Assembly: GCA_963573385.1 (NCBI GenBank)
Contig: CAUYLG010047286.1
Location: forward strand, 1-64,000
Length of the DNA stretch: 64,000 nt
From: Cacajao melanocephalus
Lineage: Eukaryota > Chordata > Mammalia > Primates > Pitheciidae
Direction of reading: 5' to 3'
Shown here: positions 40,056 to 55,374 of the stretch, piece by piece
Layout of the letters: the number at the start of each line of letters is the position of its first letter
Numbering within the stretch: the stretch's first letter is position 1
Notes under the pieces: generated by a model
Database searches by the model: none
The model's input: only the letters and a program-made list of their open reading frames with translations
Told to the model about the DNA's origin: nothing
Made by a program: the position numbers and the translations under genes

Positions 40056-40390
40056 ACAAGCTAGGGCCTCTGGACTTGATCTAGCCCACCACCTGTTTTT
40101 GTGTTGCCTGAGCTAAGAATGGCTTTTATTTTCAAATGGTTGGGACATATAAGAAAAGAAAAATAATATTTTCTGACACAGTCAAGTTTTGTGAAAATCA
40201 AATTTCATTGTCCATAAAGAGTTTTATCGGTGTTCAGCCACACCTGTTTGCTTCTGTATCATTTATGACTGCTTTCCGGCTACATTGGCAGAGTTGAATA
40301 GTAGGACAGAAACCATGTGGCCACAAAACCTAAAACATTTACTGTATGTCAGAAAAAATTTGCTGACATCTGCTTCTGAACGATACTTGA
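40056..40390 (-). mobile_element. hAT-type DNA transposon fossil (probable)
   Basis: GAGTTTTATCGGTGTTCAGC, GCTACATTGGCAGAGTTGAA and AAACCTAAAACATTTACTGT, then AAAAAATTTGCTGACATCTG match a common non-autonomous hAT repeat of mammals. The orientation call is tentative. Confidence 0.55.
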
Positions 40391-40929
40391 AAGGTAGCTA
40401 AGAGTATTCTGAGTATTTCACTTCCTTTTTGCAGACTTTGTATAAGACAGTCCAGCTTCTCAGACTTCTTTTGTGCTGTTGTTTTAAGTGGTATGCAACA
40501 TTGAATAAATTATGTATCACCACCAACCACTTGCAAAACAAAGGTTTATTTCAGATGTCACTTACTTGTGATCCAGTTTATGACACTGCTTTTTTTTCCT
40601 TTAATGGTGACAAAGCTACATTAGATAATTGTGATTATCTTATCTAAAATGTGCAATAAATACTATATCTGCTATAGAATTTACATAAAATTAAACAAGC
40701 AAACTCTGTATCAGCCAGAAGAGAGATCCGAAATCCCATGTTTTGATGTTTGCGCTCAGTATTCACAGGTCTTGATTTTGGGCCTTTACATTTAATTCTA
40801 GAAGTTTAATTATCTGGTTTTCAAGCCTATAATTTAATAGATTACAGAGGGAAAGGCACAGATATAGGGAAATATACATGGCAGGTTATAAAAAGATAGT
40901 TTTAAAATTCCAAACTAAAATTTTGTTTT

Positions 40930-41145
40930 AAAATAACACCTTTATTGAACCCTTTACATGTGTGAGGCAATGTTTACACATATTCTCTTCCATGCATTGC
41001 AATAAACTGATGAGATGTAGGTATCATTGTTTTCACTTTACAGAAGATGAAACTGAGATTTAGGCTGAACAACTTCTCTACTGAGGTCCCAGAGCTGGAA
41101 CTGACATGGTCTTGATTTGAACACAAGTATATCTAAGAACCTGAG
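40930..41145 (+). mobile_element. MIR SINE, sense
   Basis: CTTTACATGTGTGAGGCAAT, then CACTTTACAGAAGATGAAAC, then GGTCCCAGAGCTGGAACTGA. Confidence 0.75.
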
Positions 41146-41174
41146 CTCTAATAGCATCTGGGCATAGGAGCTCG

Positions 41175-41463
41175 TTATGGGCCAGATTGTCTCCCTCAAG
41201 TCCTTATGTTGAAGTTCTAGCCTTAGTAATTCAAAATGTGACTGTATTTATAGGGAACATCTTTAAAGAGGTGATTAAGTTAAAATGAGGCCACAGTGAG
41301 AAGGTGGCCATCTGCAAGCCAAGAGAGAAGCCTCAGAAGTAATGAAGCCTGTAGACACATTGATTTTGGACTTGAAGCCTGCAGAACTTTGAGAAAATAA
41401 ATTTCTGTTTAAACCACCCAGTTTGTGATATTTTGTTAAGGCAACCCTAGCAAACTAATGTAG
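41175..41463 (+). mobile_element. MLT1-type MaLR LTR, sense, internally deleted
   Basis: GTTATGGGCCAGATTGTCTC starts it. CCAGTTTGTGATATTTTGTT and AACCCTAGCAAACTAATG end it. It is shorter than a full MLT1 LTR. Confidence 0.75.
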
Positions 41464-42755
41464 AGGTACACAGTAGTTTTAATTTAGTTGCACAAAAACC
41501 AAATAAATAGTGGAACACAAGAGACAGAATCTTTAAGTCTTTACTCTTGCAAGAAATAATTTTATATACCTGATTGGGACATCATTGTTTTAGAGCACAA
41601 TATAGTAATTCATGTCCTTGAATTATCAAGAAAAATGTGTCATCATGTTTCTACTTAAGAAGGCAGGAAAATGTATAATAAATTCTAGAAATATTTCCAC
41701 CCAATAATGGTCAAAGACAACAGATACTTAGTGTTTAAATGTGTGAACTCATACCTATCTATAAAACATATCAGTTTTTAGGATTTTGAAGGTTTGGTTT
41801 TTTTTTTAAACTATAAATTTGTTGTTATCTATGCCTATTTTATAGCCCCTGGAAGATACTGCCACTATTATCAATAATTTGAAAGAAATGATATCTTTGC
41901 TTTTATGACATAACTGTAAGTCCTATCAGGAACAGAATCTTTGATCAAACCAGTAACCTAATGGGAACTCCAGTGTTCTCAGAACAAGTTGTTTTATAAC
42001 ATTGCTTATTGGACTGTTGCTGTGTGTGTCTGTTGTCTTTGAAGCATGTGAATTGCCGACACTCAATTGTTTTGACCCATAAAAATGGCAATTCCACTTG
42101 GTTCAGGTTACTACAAGGTTGGTTTCAGGGACAGAAATCTCATCTGCCTCATACACTCTGACATCCTCAGAGTTGCACTGTGCTGTGTTTTATTCTCCAG
42201 AGACATCTTCTGGTTCCATTACTGACAAATCCATGAAACACTAAGGTGCTGAAGGTCTCCATTGCTTGTGTCATACCCAGGCTGCTTATTCCTGGCAGGA
42301 GATACAGATTGTCTCTTTATTGGAAAGCAAGCAGCTTTGGGGTGTTTGATTGACTCCCATGATCCATCTATATCCTAGACTCAGTTAGTACTCTGACTTT
42401 CTTTGTTTCTTCTGCGTAGAACCTTTATTCTTTGTCCAATCCTCAAAGCTGGTGGCCCACTCTCTGTCAGCAGCATATTGCAAGGTGATGATCCTGGTGT
42501 GAGGCTGAATAGAGGAAGAAAGAGAACAGGGAGTTGGAGGAGTAGAGTTTGCGCACCTGAAAGGACTGTGGGATTGTCTCCCTGAACTTGAATCAGACTG
42601 GCAGGGCTTGTCTGCGACTTTCCACTGCTGTTCATGTTTGCCTTCTTTAATTTGTAAAACAGTCGATTATTATATTGATGAGATTAATTAGCTTAGGTTA
42701 GACATTGGCAGTGTTTTTAATTTGCTACTGTCTGCTTGATCCCAGATCAGAGTCT
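41464..42755. other. Intron DNA, nothing recognised
   Basis: AT-rich; short frames only. Confidence 0.4.
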
Positions 42756-42760
42756 AACTT

Positions 42761-42846
42761 TTTGCATTAGCTCCTCTGACTGGGATTGACGTACTTTGTG
42801 AAAAAAGCGTGCCTGCTGCTGCCTCTGAGACTCAGTTATTAGTACC
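42761..42846 (+). repeat. Direct repeat A, LTR-end-like
   Basis: TTTGCATTAGCTCCTCTGAC to CTCAGTTATTAGTACC. Matches 44042-44129 at roughly 88-90 percent. Confidence 0.85.
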
Positions 42847-42949
42847 CATGGAAGGGCTTTAGGCAGAAAGCTTCCAGGGTACTCAGAGAGAGTTGGTGAA
42901 ATCATGGCTGATGCATTCAGAGGTCAGAAAGCCAGCCACAGAGTGTTAA

Positions 42950-43759
<810 letters not shown>

Positions 43760-43899
43760 AAAAATCTTTCTTTAGAAGAAAGTAAGCCTGAAACTATTCA
43801 AGTCAAAAGACAAAACAAAAGAAAGCAGAATGTTTCTAAGGATTTAGAGAGAGTAAAGCCTGTTCGTTTTCATTTCTGTGAGTATGGTCAATGGAGTTG

Positions 43900-44129
43900 G
43901 AGGTGGAGACTCCAGCTGTTACAGTCGTCCCTTGTTATGTGGGCGGCTCTGGGAGCTGAGTTAAGCTATTTACTCAAGTGGATGCCTTAGTCCCCTATTC
44001 ACTCTGCTTCACTGAAGCCTCTTGGGGTTTATTCAGACACATTTGCATTAACTCCTCCTACTGGGATTGACGTGCTTTGTGAAATAAAAGCCTGCCTACT
44101 GCTGCCTCTGAGACTCAGTTATTAGTACC
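43900..44129 (+). mobile_element. Possible LTR fragment carrying direct repeat B
   Basis: It ends ATTTGCATTAACTCCTCCTA, AATAAAAGCCTGCCTACTGC and CTCAGTTATTAGTACC (B, 44042-44129). A polyadenylation-like AATAAA 40-50 bp before the end suggests an LTR, but the family is not recognised. Confidence 0.4.
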
Positions 44130-44730
44130 TGGTTTCGTCATTTCATCTGAATAGAGTCTGAAGGATCTTTAGTGGAAGTATGCACTGAGAAAGAAGGCGT
44201 CAGAACAGCCTTATCCCAGAAAAGCTTGCTTCCCAGGACATGCTGAGCCAGGCACACATAGGACTTGGGGCTACTGAGAAGCAGGTTCTTTTCAGGTTCT
44301 GTCGCTCCAGGCCCCTCCTCCATTTCTTCTCAATCTTTCTCCATGGCACTTAGCTTTCCACTTGCTGGTTCCCATAACACCTGTCTTCACCTGGCATCAC
44401 CTGTTTTCACCTGGTACCTGGTTCCCATAGCACCTGTCTTGGCCTCACTTTGCATCCCTAGCACTCAGCAGGTGCTCAAAAGGAGCAACTTAAGGCACAT
44501 TTCTTCATGTGTCTGAATCTGTATCCTTCTCTGAAAAATGAAGAAGGTTCTAAGGATGTTACTTCTATTCAAGAGACCTTAGATATAACTTTATTCTCTT
44601 GATGAGGAAACAGAGGCCCACATTGCTCAAATGACTTTTGAAGCTATTCATATAAAAACAATGATATCTGAGGGGGGTCATGTATACTCAGTGCATCACA
44701 AAGGCCCTAAGTGATCTAAAGAGAAGAGAG
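44130..44730. other. Intron DNA, nothing recognised
   Basis: A local repeat of CACCTG-type words occurs near 44380-44430. No gene. Confidence 0.4.
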
Positions 44731-44734
44731 GCAT

Positions 44735-44895
44735 TCTTTCCTCAATGAGTATTTGTGGAGCACTTGGGTTGACTAGGTACTACTCCAGGCACTTAGGGAT
44801 ATGGCAAGGAACAAAAAGAAATGTCACTCTTGCCCTCCTGGATGTGCCAGTCTGGGTGGAAGAAGGAGATACAATTATGTGACATAAACTATGAT
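44735..44895 (-). mobile_element. L2 3' end, antisense
   Basis: GAGTATTTGTGGAGCACTTG, CTACTCCAGGCACTTAGGGA and GGCAAGGAACAAAAAGAAAT follow the antisense L2 3' tail. Confidence 0.6.
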
Positions 44896-44904
44896 TTGGG
44901 TCAG

Positions 44905-45425
44905 AATGAAGACCCAAAAATACAGGGGAAACCATCCACTTTTAAGCTTATATTCAACAAAGTATAAACAGGTGTGTAAAATATGATTGGACCAAAAGGG
45001 AATGATCTAATTCTTATAAGATTGAGTGGGGAAGCCCAGCAAGGCCTGCCTGGATTCTTCTGGGCCCCTCTGAGCATACATTCCTTCCTTCTGGGCATGG
45101 GGCAGCACGCTCTCTGGAATGGGGATTCTTATGAGCTACAGTCAAACAAGATGTGTCATATAAGTTCATTGGCCAGTTTCACACAGAAAGGTGGAGGAAA
45201 AGTTAGATGAGTGTTGTTTGGTTTTATGGCTGGCTTTGGAGAAAAGGGGTTCTGGTGTCTAGGATCCACCTTGGGGAAGAGGTATTCCAGATTCCATGGT
45301 TACCCTTGGGGGAAGATGAAGGGTGAGAGACAAGGAGGGCAGGAGAAGGTTAGAGAAAAACTTTTGCTTCTAGACCTTAATTTGGGTTATCATTTTCTGA
45401 GCTCCAGAGTAAACAAGAAGATAAC
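44905..45425 (-). mobile_element. Old LTR-like repeat, antisense (probable)
   Basis: GAATGAAGACCCAAAAATAC, GCAAGGCCTGCCTGGATTCT and CTCTGGAATGGGGATTCTTA share order with 37910-38655. It interrupts L2-like sequence on both sides (44735-44895 and 45440-46270). Confidence 0.4.
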
Positions 45426-45439
45426 GAAGGGAAAAGCAC

Positions 45440-46270
45440 AGGATGCTAGGTGGTGATAAGGGCTCAGGAACAACATAGCGGAGCAAAGGAGACGAGGAGT
45501 GTGTGATTAGTGTGTGGTGGAAGGGGGCGGAGTCCAGGATTGCAGTCTTCCATAAAGTGGTCCCTGAAAAGATGGCATTTACGTAAAGAGTTGGAGGAGG
45601 TGGGGAGTGCATCCTGCAGTTTCCTGGGGAGCTGAGTTCTAGAACAAAGGCCTCTACTGGAGATGCAGCTAGAAAGTGACTGTGGCTGGAGCTGAGTAAG
45701 AGGGGAGTGATGAGGTCAGGAAGAAGGGGAGGGGGCAGATGCTGTAAGATGTCCTAGGCAAAGCATCTGACTTTTATCTGAGCTAGGGGGAAAGCACCGG
45801 GAGATTTTGAGCCAAGGGGTGACACAATCTGACCGACTGTGCCAACACATTCACTCTGGCTGGTGTAGGAGGCTGAGGCTGAGACCTGAAAGGAGACTCT
45901 TCCAATAACCCAGGTGGTCATTGGACCACTGATGCCTGCCGTGGCTCAGGAAAGTGGTGATGAGAAGTGGTCAGATTCTGGATCCATATTGTTGGCCAAA
46001 CCATCTGGCTTTGCTGATGGATTGGATGTGAGGGGTAAAAAAAAAGAAGAGTGAAGAATGACACCAGGGTTTCTGGTCTAAGCCCCTGGCAATGTGGTTC
46101 TTCTCTATAGACCAAGGGAAGGCCATGGAAAGAGCAGGTGCTGGATGAAGAATCAGGATCTGGAGCAGGGTCTGGAACCTGCTGAACTTGAGATCCCTTT
46201 TGGGTGTCCAGGAGGATCTATCTACACGAGGCACACGGTAAACCCTCAAGGGGTGTGGTAAGGGCCACAC
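45440..46270 (-). mobile_element. L2 LINE, antisense, long fragment
   Basis: CTGGAGCTGAGTAAGAGGGG, GTGATGAGGTCAGGAAGAAG, then TTCACTCTGGCTGG and GCTGATGGATTGGATGTGAG follow antisense L2 order. Non-coding. Confidence 0.65.
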
Positions 46271-48135
46271 TTGGAGTGTAGCTGACAGTGCCCTCTGTTG
46301 GTACAGCATGCCATGATGTCATGTTGTATCACATGCATCCATTAACTCACTGCAGAGGCTGAAATAGGCTTTTGAGGGTGATACCTGATTTTGGCCTTGA
46401 AGAAGAAATAGAGTGTCAATAAGCAGAAAAGAAAGAAGAGGTAATTCAGATTGAGAATGTGAATTCCCAGGGCTCATCTGCTATCTAATGAATGCATTTC
46501 ACAACAGTGTTAAATACTTCCAGGCTAAGAGAGAGTATCTAAACTGTAGTATTGTTTTCTAACTTAATATTACAAAAAGTTGTTTTGGAAACTGAAAAAG
46601 AAAAAGCCCTCCAAAAAAACTATTTGCTTCATAGTTTCTTAAAATTAACAGTAGGACATTTAGTATTTGATATAATAGTTTAATAAAAAATTATATGTTA
46701 TGTAATTCAAAGAACAAATCAATATCTCTGGTACTCTTTTGAGGAGTAGCTAATATTAAATAAAGTCACCAGAGAATGAATCTAGGTGGTTTCTGTTTTT
46801 AGGAAGTAAGTAAGAAAAACATGAAATTTTTTTTCAAAAACAATCTAAACATTTTAGGAGTATGTCAGATTCAAATAAACACATTGACAATTTTTACAGT
46901 TTGTAATAGATGGGCAAATTTTCATGTGACTCTCAGAAAAACACCTACACCTAAGTGATTTTCATTTTTGCTGCCTTGCTGCTTCACTGTTTGAAATGAT
47001 CCTATGAGTATAATAGGGCTGGCTCCCTGCTCATCATTGACCATCTAAACAGCTTTTTTTTCTTCAAATACTGTATTTTTATGTAGCCACAGCTTGTAAA
47101 TAAGAAGGGAAATAAGTGTTTTAAACTACAATTAAAAGGTTAAAACATGGTTGTAACTAAAATTCTTCAAATATTTGAACACTGGTTACCAAGGCACTCA
47201 ATTATTTAAAGACCATGGTTAGATGGATTAAATTAAAGAACCTGGAGAGACTGTTCCCCAGCTGCCTACATGTCAGACTGACTCAGAAATTCTGACTCAG
47301 AAATTTTGAGTAGCGAAGCCCCCACATCGCTACCTACCTGCCACCCAGTGCTCTGACACCAGCCATCTCAGAAAAATAGTCTGTCGCCCACGGGCCAGCT
47401 CCAGCAGATGCACCTCGCGGTGGGAGGGTGGGCGGGTGCGGATGAGCTAAGCCGTTCTGCACCCCCAAACAGCAGGGAAGAGCGCTGTTGTGTGGATCCG
47501 CAATCTGCCACCCACTGCTCCTCCCATCTCACCCTCCCCTCCACTGCAGAGCAGCTGATGTTTGAAAATCCATCCAACAAAGAGGGAAGAAAGAAAAAAA
47601 GCTAAAATTTTAAGAGAATTGGGGAGCACAAAAAAGCAAATTTCTGCTAGTAGTTGGTGGGTCGTGACCTAAAGCAACATTTGCTCTTTCAGCAACTCTG
47701 GTAGTGGAACACCTGTTATTTGTAATCTGAATGAGGCTAAAAAGACCTGTCTGGCTCCTGAACTTGCCTATCTAGATTTTCTCTTTCGCTTCACTCGGAA
47801 CCATGTTTTGTGCGTTGGCTTGTGTTAGTTGTCTATATGCGGATGTCCGGGCTGTGTTGCATTGACCCAGTGGCGGTGGAGTGCATGTCCTCAGAGTGTC
47901 CTCTATCTGTCTTCAGTGTCCCAGTCTCTACACAAACCCAGCTAAGGCAGCAGCATCACACAGGAGCATTCCCTCATAGCCAGCACTGGCTTGGGGAATG
48001 GAGCTGGGAAATCAAATTGTCATCAGTGATGTCAGACTGAATTAATACTATTAAAAAGTCCAACTCTCGAAGATGGAAGCACTAGGCATTGGAGAATCCA
48101 AAAGAGAGAAGAAGGGAGGAATGAGGGCCAGGATA
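46271..48135. other. Intron DNA, nothing recognised
   Basis: AT-rich to about 47.2 kb, then a short GC-richer patch (47.35-47.55 kb). No exon-like features. Confidence 0.4.
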
Positions 48136-48139
48136 GAAA

Positions 48140-48605
<466 letters not shown>

Positions 48606-48879
48606 AAAAAGCCCAGACTAATGTAGTGAAAAGTGAGAATCTTGAATTATTTTCAGGGAAAGTGTTTATGTTTGGAGATGCTGAATGACCTTACATAGAC
48701 GTAAGTGAATGTGGGGATCGGAAGTGTGAAATCATTGAACGGGGGATTGGTGGCCTGGGTTCTCTTCAGACAGAAATTCCTTGTGGATTTCTCTAGATCT
48801 CCGTTGCTTCATCTATACAATGTAAAGGCTAAGAAAGACCCTCTCCTAGCTCCAACATTCTATGATCCTAGGTCTTTGG

Positions 48880-49420
48880 AATATTTACTGAGTATATCCC
48901 TACTGTACACCCAACATATGGGAATGAATTTTAAAAGTACTGTAAAGGGATAATCACAGCCAGCTGGGGAGACTCCACAGAAACATAAAAGTCCCAGAAA
49001 GCTGCATAGGACGTACAGACCTAACTGTTGAATTGTATGGGACCCCTGGTAACATGTGTAGGAGTCTGACGGAGATGGCTAAAGTGGTCAGGGAAGCTTT
49101 ATGGAGGAGGTGCACTGAGATAAACCGAAGCAGCATGGGTAAGGTTACGTAGAGTGGTGCCAGGGGAAGACGGCTGTTAAGGAAAGGGACATATGCTCTG
49201 CACACGCATCCAGAAGTGGAAGGCAGCATCGCCTTAGAGAGACCGTGAAGGTGCCAGCCTCTCAGAGCCAAAGCTCCCTGTTGGCACACAGCAGCGGGCG
49301 ACAGGCACTGAAGGTGGAGGTGAGATGTGGGAAGCAGATCTGCCGCTTGAGTCGGTAGGCACTGGGGAGCCACTGTAGGCTCCTGGTCCTGCACCATGAG
49401 AAACAACCTGTCCTGCAGCC
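48880..49420 (-). mobile_element. L2-like sequence, antisense (tentative)
   Basis: GGAATATTTACTGAGTATAT, then CAGGGAAGCTTTATGGAGGA, then GGAGCCACTGTAGGCTC roughly follow antisense L2. Overlapping minus-strand frames of 81-150 codons here are judged to be chance. Confidence 0.4.
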
Positions 49421-50560
49421 TGGCTTAAAACAGGGCAAGCCGGAGTTAGGCAACAGAGCATCGAGGCTTTCGCAGTCATTCAAACACAAGCACAGAAGAA
49501 GAGCTAGCACTGACCAGAGGACCGCCAGGGTGTGACGATCCATAGTCGCAGGGATGAAGGAAGCCATGGGCAGAGCTTGTCATGGACAGCTCCAAGGTGG
49601 ACATAAATGGAAACTCATTGGTCTTGGGGGATGATGGGAAGAGGGAGACGGCCCTGGGCGACCGCACCGAGAATTTCACAACCCAATCCCGACTAGAAAG
49701 CCTGGGTGAGTAGCAAAGTTGTTGCTGTATGTAGGAGTGTAAGTTTTTTCTGGGTGTATGTATCAGGGGATATAGAAGGTAACGACCCCCAGTTCTGTGT
49801 CTCTTCACCTCCCTATACCTGTGTGGGCCAGCCAGACCCCAGACATTGGGTGTGCTTCTGAGAGGGGTGCAACGAGGAGCTGGTTCCACCATCCAGATTC
49901 CCACGGATTCAGCCATGAAATGATGAGTCAGCTCTCAACGGTGTACCTGTAGGATGCTCCTTGTAATTACTGTGTCAGTTAGTTACAAATGGGTACTTCT
50001 AAATAGTTTTGAAAGCTTTTAAGTAGTTGTTCCAATCGTGTTTATACTGTTAATTGGCTTTAAATAAATTATTTTTTGTTGGAGCAAAACCTCAACATCA
50101 GTTCAGTTACTAAGTTGTAACTTAACTAAGCTTTAGTTTACTCTCATCGTTAAAAGAAACAGGCATTATAAGTACAATTCTTTGCATTTTGTAATCATTC
50201 AAGATAACTTCTTAGTACATTGGCCTCAGATTAAGGATGTCTGACTTCTCTTTAATCTCAGTATTTTCATTTCTGCTCTAAGGCACCCAATATTAAAAGT
50301 CCATTCTTCACAAGGAAGTTGGAGTGACAGAACTACTGTATGAAAACTCAGAAATGCTTTGAGGAAAATGAACCACTTAGTGCTGATCTTTGATTCTGTT
50401 TTCTTCCTCATCAGACATGACTTTTTTTTTTTAACCATGCACAGAATCACACTTGCAAAGTCTTCTTTTCCTTCTTGTTACTCTATTTAGAAGCTGTGAA
50501 CTCAAGAAGTAGGTCCCATATTGAACCTACATGTGCATAGGTGGTTCTTTTAGCCAAGGC
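49421..50560. other. Intron DNA, nothing recognised
   Basis: A 146-codon minus-strand frame (49476-49916) has no recognisable domain. Confidence 0.35.
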
Positions 50561-50565
50561 ATTTC

Positions 50566-50598
50566 CACAATCACAATCACAATCACAATCACAATCAC
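50566..50598. repeat. (CACAAT)5.5 hexanucleotide microsatellite
   Basis: Five perfect CACAAT units and a partial sixth. No interruption. Confidence 0.95.
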
Positions 50599-50599
50599 G

Positions 50600-53500
50600 C
50601 CGAAGTCCGGAGATACACAGATATGTGGATGTTATGTGGAAATGTTTGAAAAGCAAAGCCAGATTGATCAGACTTTCCATCTCTTAATAACCTGTCATCT
50701 AACCTCTGAGGGTCCGCTCTGGCTCCCTCTCCAGGTCCTGTTGGTCAGGTGCACTCTCAGAGCAGTGAGAGCACCATAGAAGCTTGATACATAGCTCGCT
50801 TGCAGCAAAAGAGAAGTAGAAATTAGCATTTCCAAAAGAGCTTCTTAACAATTATAGGAGGTTGAATATTAGCCCTATAATGATGTCACCCTTCTGTTCT
50901 TACGTGTTCCGACAAGGAAAAGACCATGCCTCACCTCTGGCTCTCAACATTGTGCATCATCCACCGTCTATTTTATTTATACCTATGTGGTAATAATTAC
51001 TAACTCAAATAGGCATGATGGTTACACTGTTATTGTGTTTCTTTTTGCCATCAGGTTCAGGGTTCTGACAACATCAGGGTATGCCCATAAGAGGTTGCCA
51101 CTCACTGAGCCCCTAATGTCTGTTTAACTGTTGGGGAAGAATGAGAATCACTACTCTGAGGCACAGAGTTTAATTAGGCCTGCTTCTTTATGTTTCTCTT
51201 TAATGATAGGTTTTGAAGCTCAACAGTTATCAGCTCAAAAGCACAAAATGTTCATTCTCATTTATGCCCTGATACCTTAAAGAGTGTGCAGGAGGTGAGC
51301 TCCCCATTAATCTAACTGAATTCCTCCTTGCTTGTAGACATGATGGTTTTGAAAGTAGCTCTGCCTTCTGGCAATGCACGAAAGCTACCCTCACTCATCA
51401 TTTCTACTCCGCACGTCTAAAAAGGTGGCGTGTGTCAGGGTATACAGGGAGACAATTCATTCATTTTCAAGTGTTTCCATCCTCTACTAATTTCCTCATC
51501 TGTGCTGAGCTAGAATTTAGCTGTGTGTTCCTGAAGAAGTGTGCTACTGTTTGCACACATGAGCCTTGTTCCTATGCCTGGTCTCATTACATGTTGCAGA
51601 TTCTGCTCTTTTCTAAGCAGGTGATTCTCCTTTTACCATTAAATGCAGAGGTAGGGGGAGGTGTTTCATCCGGAAATGTCGCTGACTGAGACTGTCTTCT
51701 AGGTTGGTCCTCTTTGGCTTGGGCAGAGGGAACCACTGCATTGGGCTGGACAGAGGTCTCACAGTTCAACCTGGCTGTAGCCCTGAATGCCAATAGCAGT
51801 TGTCCAAGATGCCATCACAAAATTTACCCCTACCATTCCCTGTTCCACGTGCATGATGTTGTGCTTATTGGAACAGGAAAATAGTGCATTGTCTTCTGCT
51901 AAGTGGGAATAGGACATTCGGCTGAAAAGCTTCTGAGCATGGGCTAATGTGTATGCTCTGTCCACTCAGCTCAGGGAACTCTCTCATTGTATTCCCAAGG
52001 GCTGCTGCTTAAGTTAATGATTTCTTCGAGGACAGAGTCTGCATGAATTCACTTCCCTGTTTTCTACTCTTTTTTTTCCCCTAAAAGTCTGAGCTCTAAT
52101 TTGAAGCTAATAAGTTTTGACATGCAAGCAACCAAATTACTGGATAGAGCAAGGAGAATGTTTTATTAGTCATTTTGACCAGAGAGGATGGTAAGGTCAA
52201 TTAATGGACTAATGAACCTCAAGTTTCATTTTTTCCAATTCTACCAGGACTGGATTTCTGTCTCTCTTTTTTTTTTAAAGCTGCCGACAGTTCTTGTCAG
52301 GATTCAGTGCAGATGCTGCTGCTGACGGTCCTGGTGGTGGTTTGACCTCGGTTGTGTGGGCTTCACAAGGGGCTCTGGTTCAGTGATTCCGGTAATTGCT
52401 ACCACTTGGTGACCACATACTCTGTGCTGCACATTGGACATGACTTTTTTGTCCTTCCCTTCATTGCTGCTACTGCTGTCTAGTCACTGGTCTTAGAGGT
52501 CCTGGCCGTTCTTCCTGAGGATTGCGGGTCTGTGCCTCTTTTCAGAAGGAGCCCAGTGTGCAGCTTCCTGATTGAAAACTCTGCTTTCTTTGTCCTCCTG
52601 CTGTTCTTCCCCATCAGGTTCATTAGCAGTTCAGCTGTCAGACCTTAGTGTTTTGGGGCGTCCCATCTCTCAGGCAGTCTCTTCACATAAAGACATTGAG
52701 AAGGAGAGCACCCTCTCTGTTCTCAGAAATATCCTGAAACCTGTTTCCCCAGTGTCTTGTCTTTGCCTGCAGCTCCAGACCAGAGCTTCCTCCTTGGTCC
52801 TTACAAAGATGAGGTTCATTTTCGTTGACTTGGGTTTGCTTCTGTGTGCCATTTCAGTCTTAACCGTGTTGATTTTTCGTGAGTGAATCATATGAAAATA
52901 GTAGTGAGAGCCTGGGGAACCATGGGGTGGAGAAGAGGAGTTCACAAGCAATACTGCTTTCTTTTGTGACCTTGAGAAATCTATCCCATACTAGATGGAT
53001 TTGTCATTTGCCTTCTGACAGGTATGAAATTGCCAAAGTATGTGAAAAAATACATTTTTAGAAAAAAGCTTTATTAGAGTATGTATTACAGGGTTCTTCT
53101 GCAGAGCATTTTCGTGTAGGTTAGCATGTTAAAATAAGCTAGATTAACATAATGTTCTTGGGAAATGTTGATAGCCGGATGAACTTAATATTTGTTTTTC
53201 TGAAGGATTCAAGGAATATTCTTGAATCTGAGAATACGTGATTTCACTTACACTCCTAAACCACCAGTTTTGTAAGGTGAAATTTGCAGTCCTATTATCA
53301 AATAGGCCTATCTTTCTAGAAAAATAAAGTAGTGGTGTTAATTTGTCTAAAATATTGATTAATACCCTGTAAAATACTGGATTTATTTAGTGTTTAGGGA
53401 CGCTCTGAAAAGGAAACAAGCTTTGGAATAGCAGTTTCCAGTGTCTAAAATTCCACGTTTTGTTTCATTTTGGGAGGGATAGTTTTTGGTTGTTGTTTGG

Positions 53501-53775
53501 GGTTGGAGGAGAAGATTTTAAGGGGAGAGATAGAAACAGCACATGATTTAAGAAGAAAGCATTAAGCCTCATTAATGGTAGGTGTTAGGGGAAAAGCATC
53601 TTAGCCTTTAGTATAAGGAGGGGGTAGAATTAACATAGTCACACATCAGCAACAAAGCAGTAGTTTATTTACTCATTTATTAATAGCTGGGTACAAAAAT
53701 TGTGATGAGAGGTGCTTGGCAATGACGATGATTAACATAAGAAGGAGACTATGAGAAATAGGCAAACACAAAAAG
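50600..53775. other. Intron DNA, largely repeat-free
   Basis: One of the longest stretches without a recognisable repeat. A 104-codon frame (52572-52886) has a hydrophobic end but no family features. Regulatory content is possible but not shown by sequence alone. Confidence 0.4.
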
Positions 53776-53789
53776 AATATTTACATTTT

Positions 53790-55370
<1,581 letters not shown>

Positions 55371-55374
55371 TTGC

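Noticed and set aside
52572..52886. 104-codon frame with a hydrophobic C-terminal segment
   Set aside because: One membrane-like segment alone is weak evidence. No promoter, splice or family support was seen.
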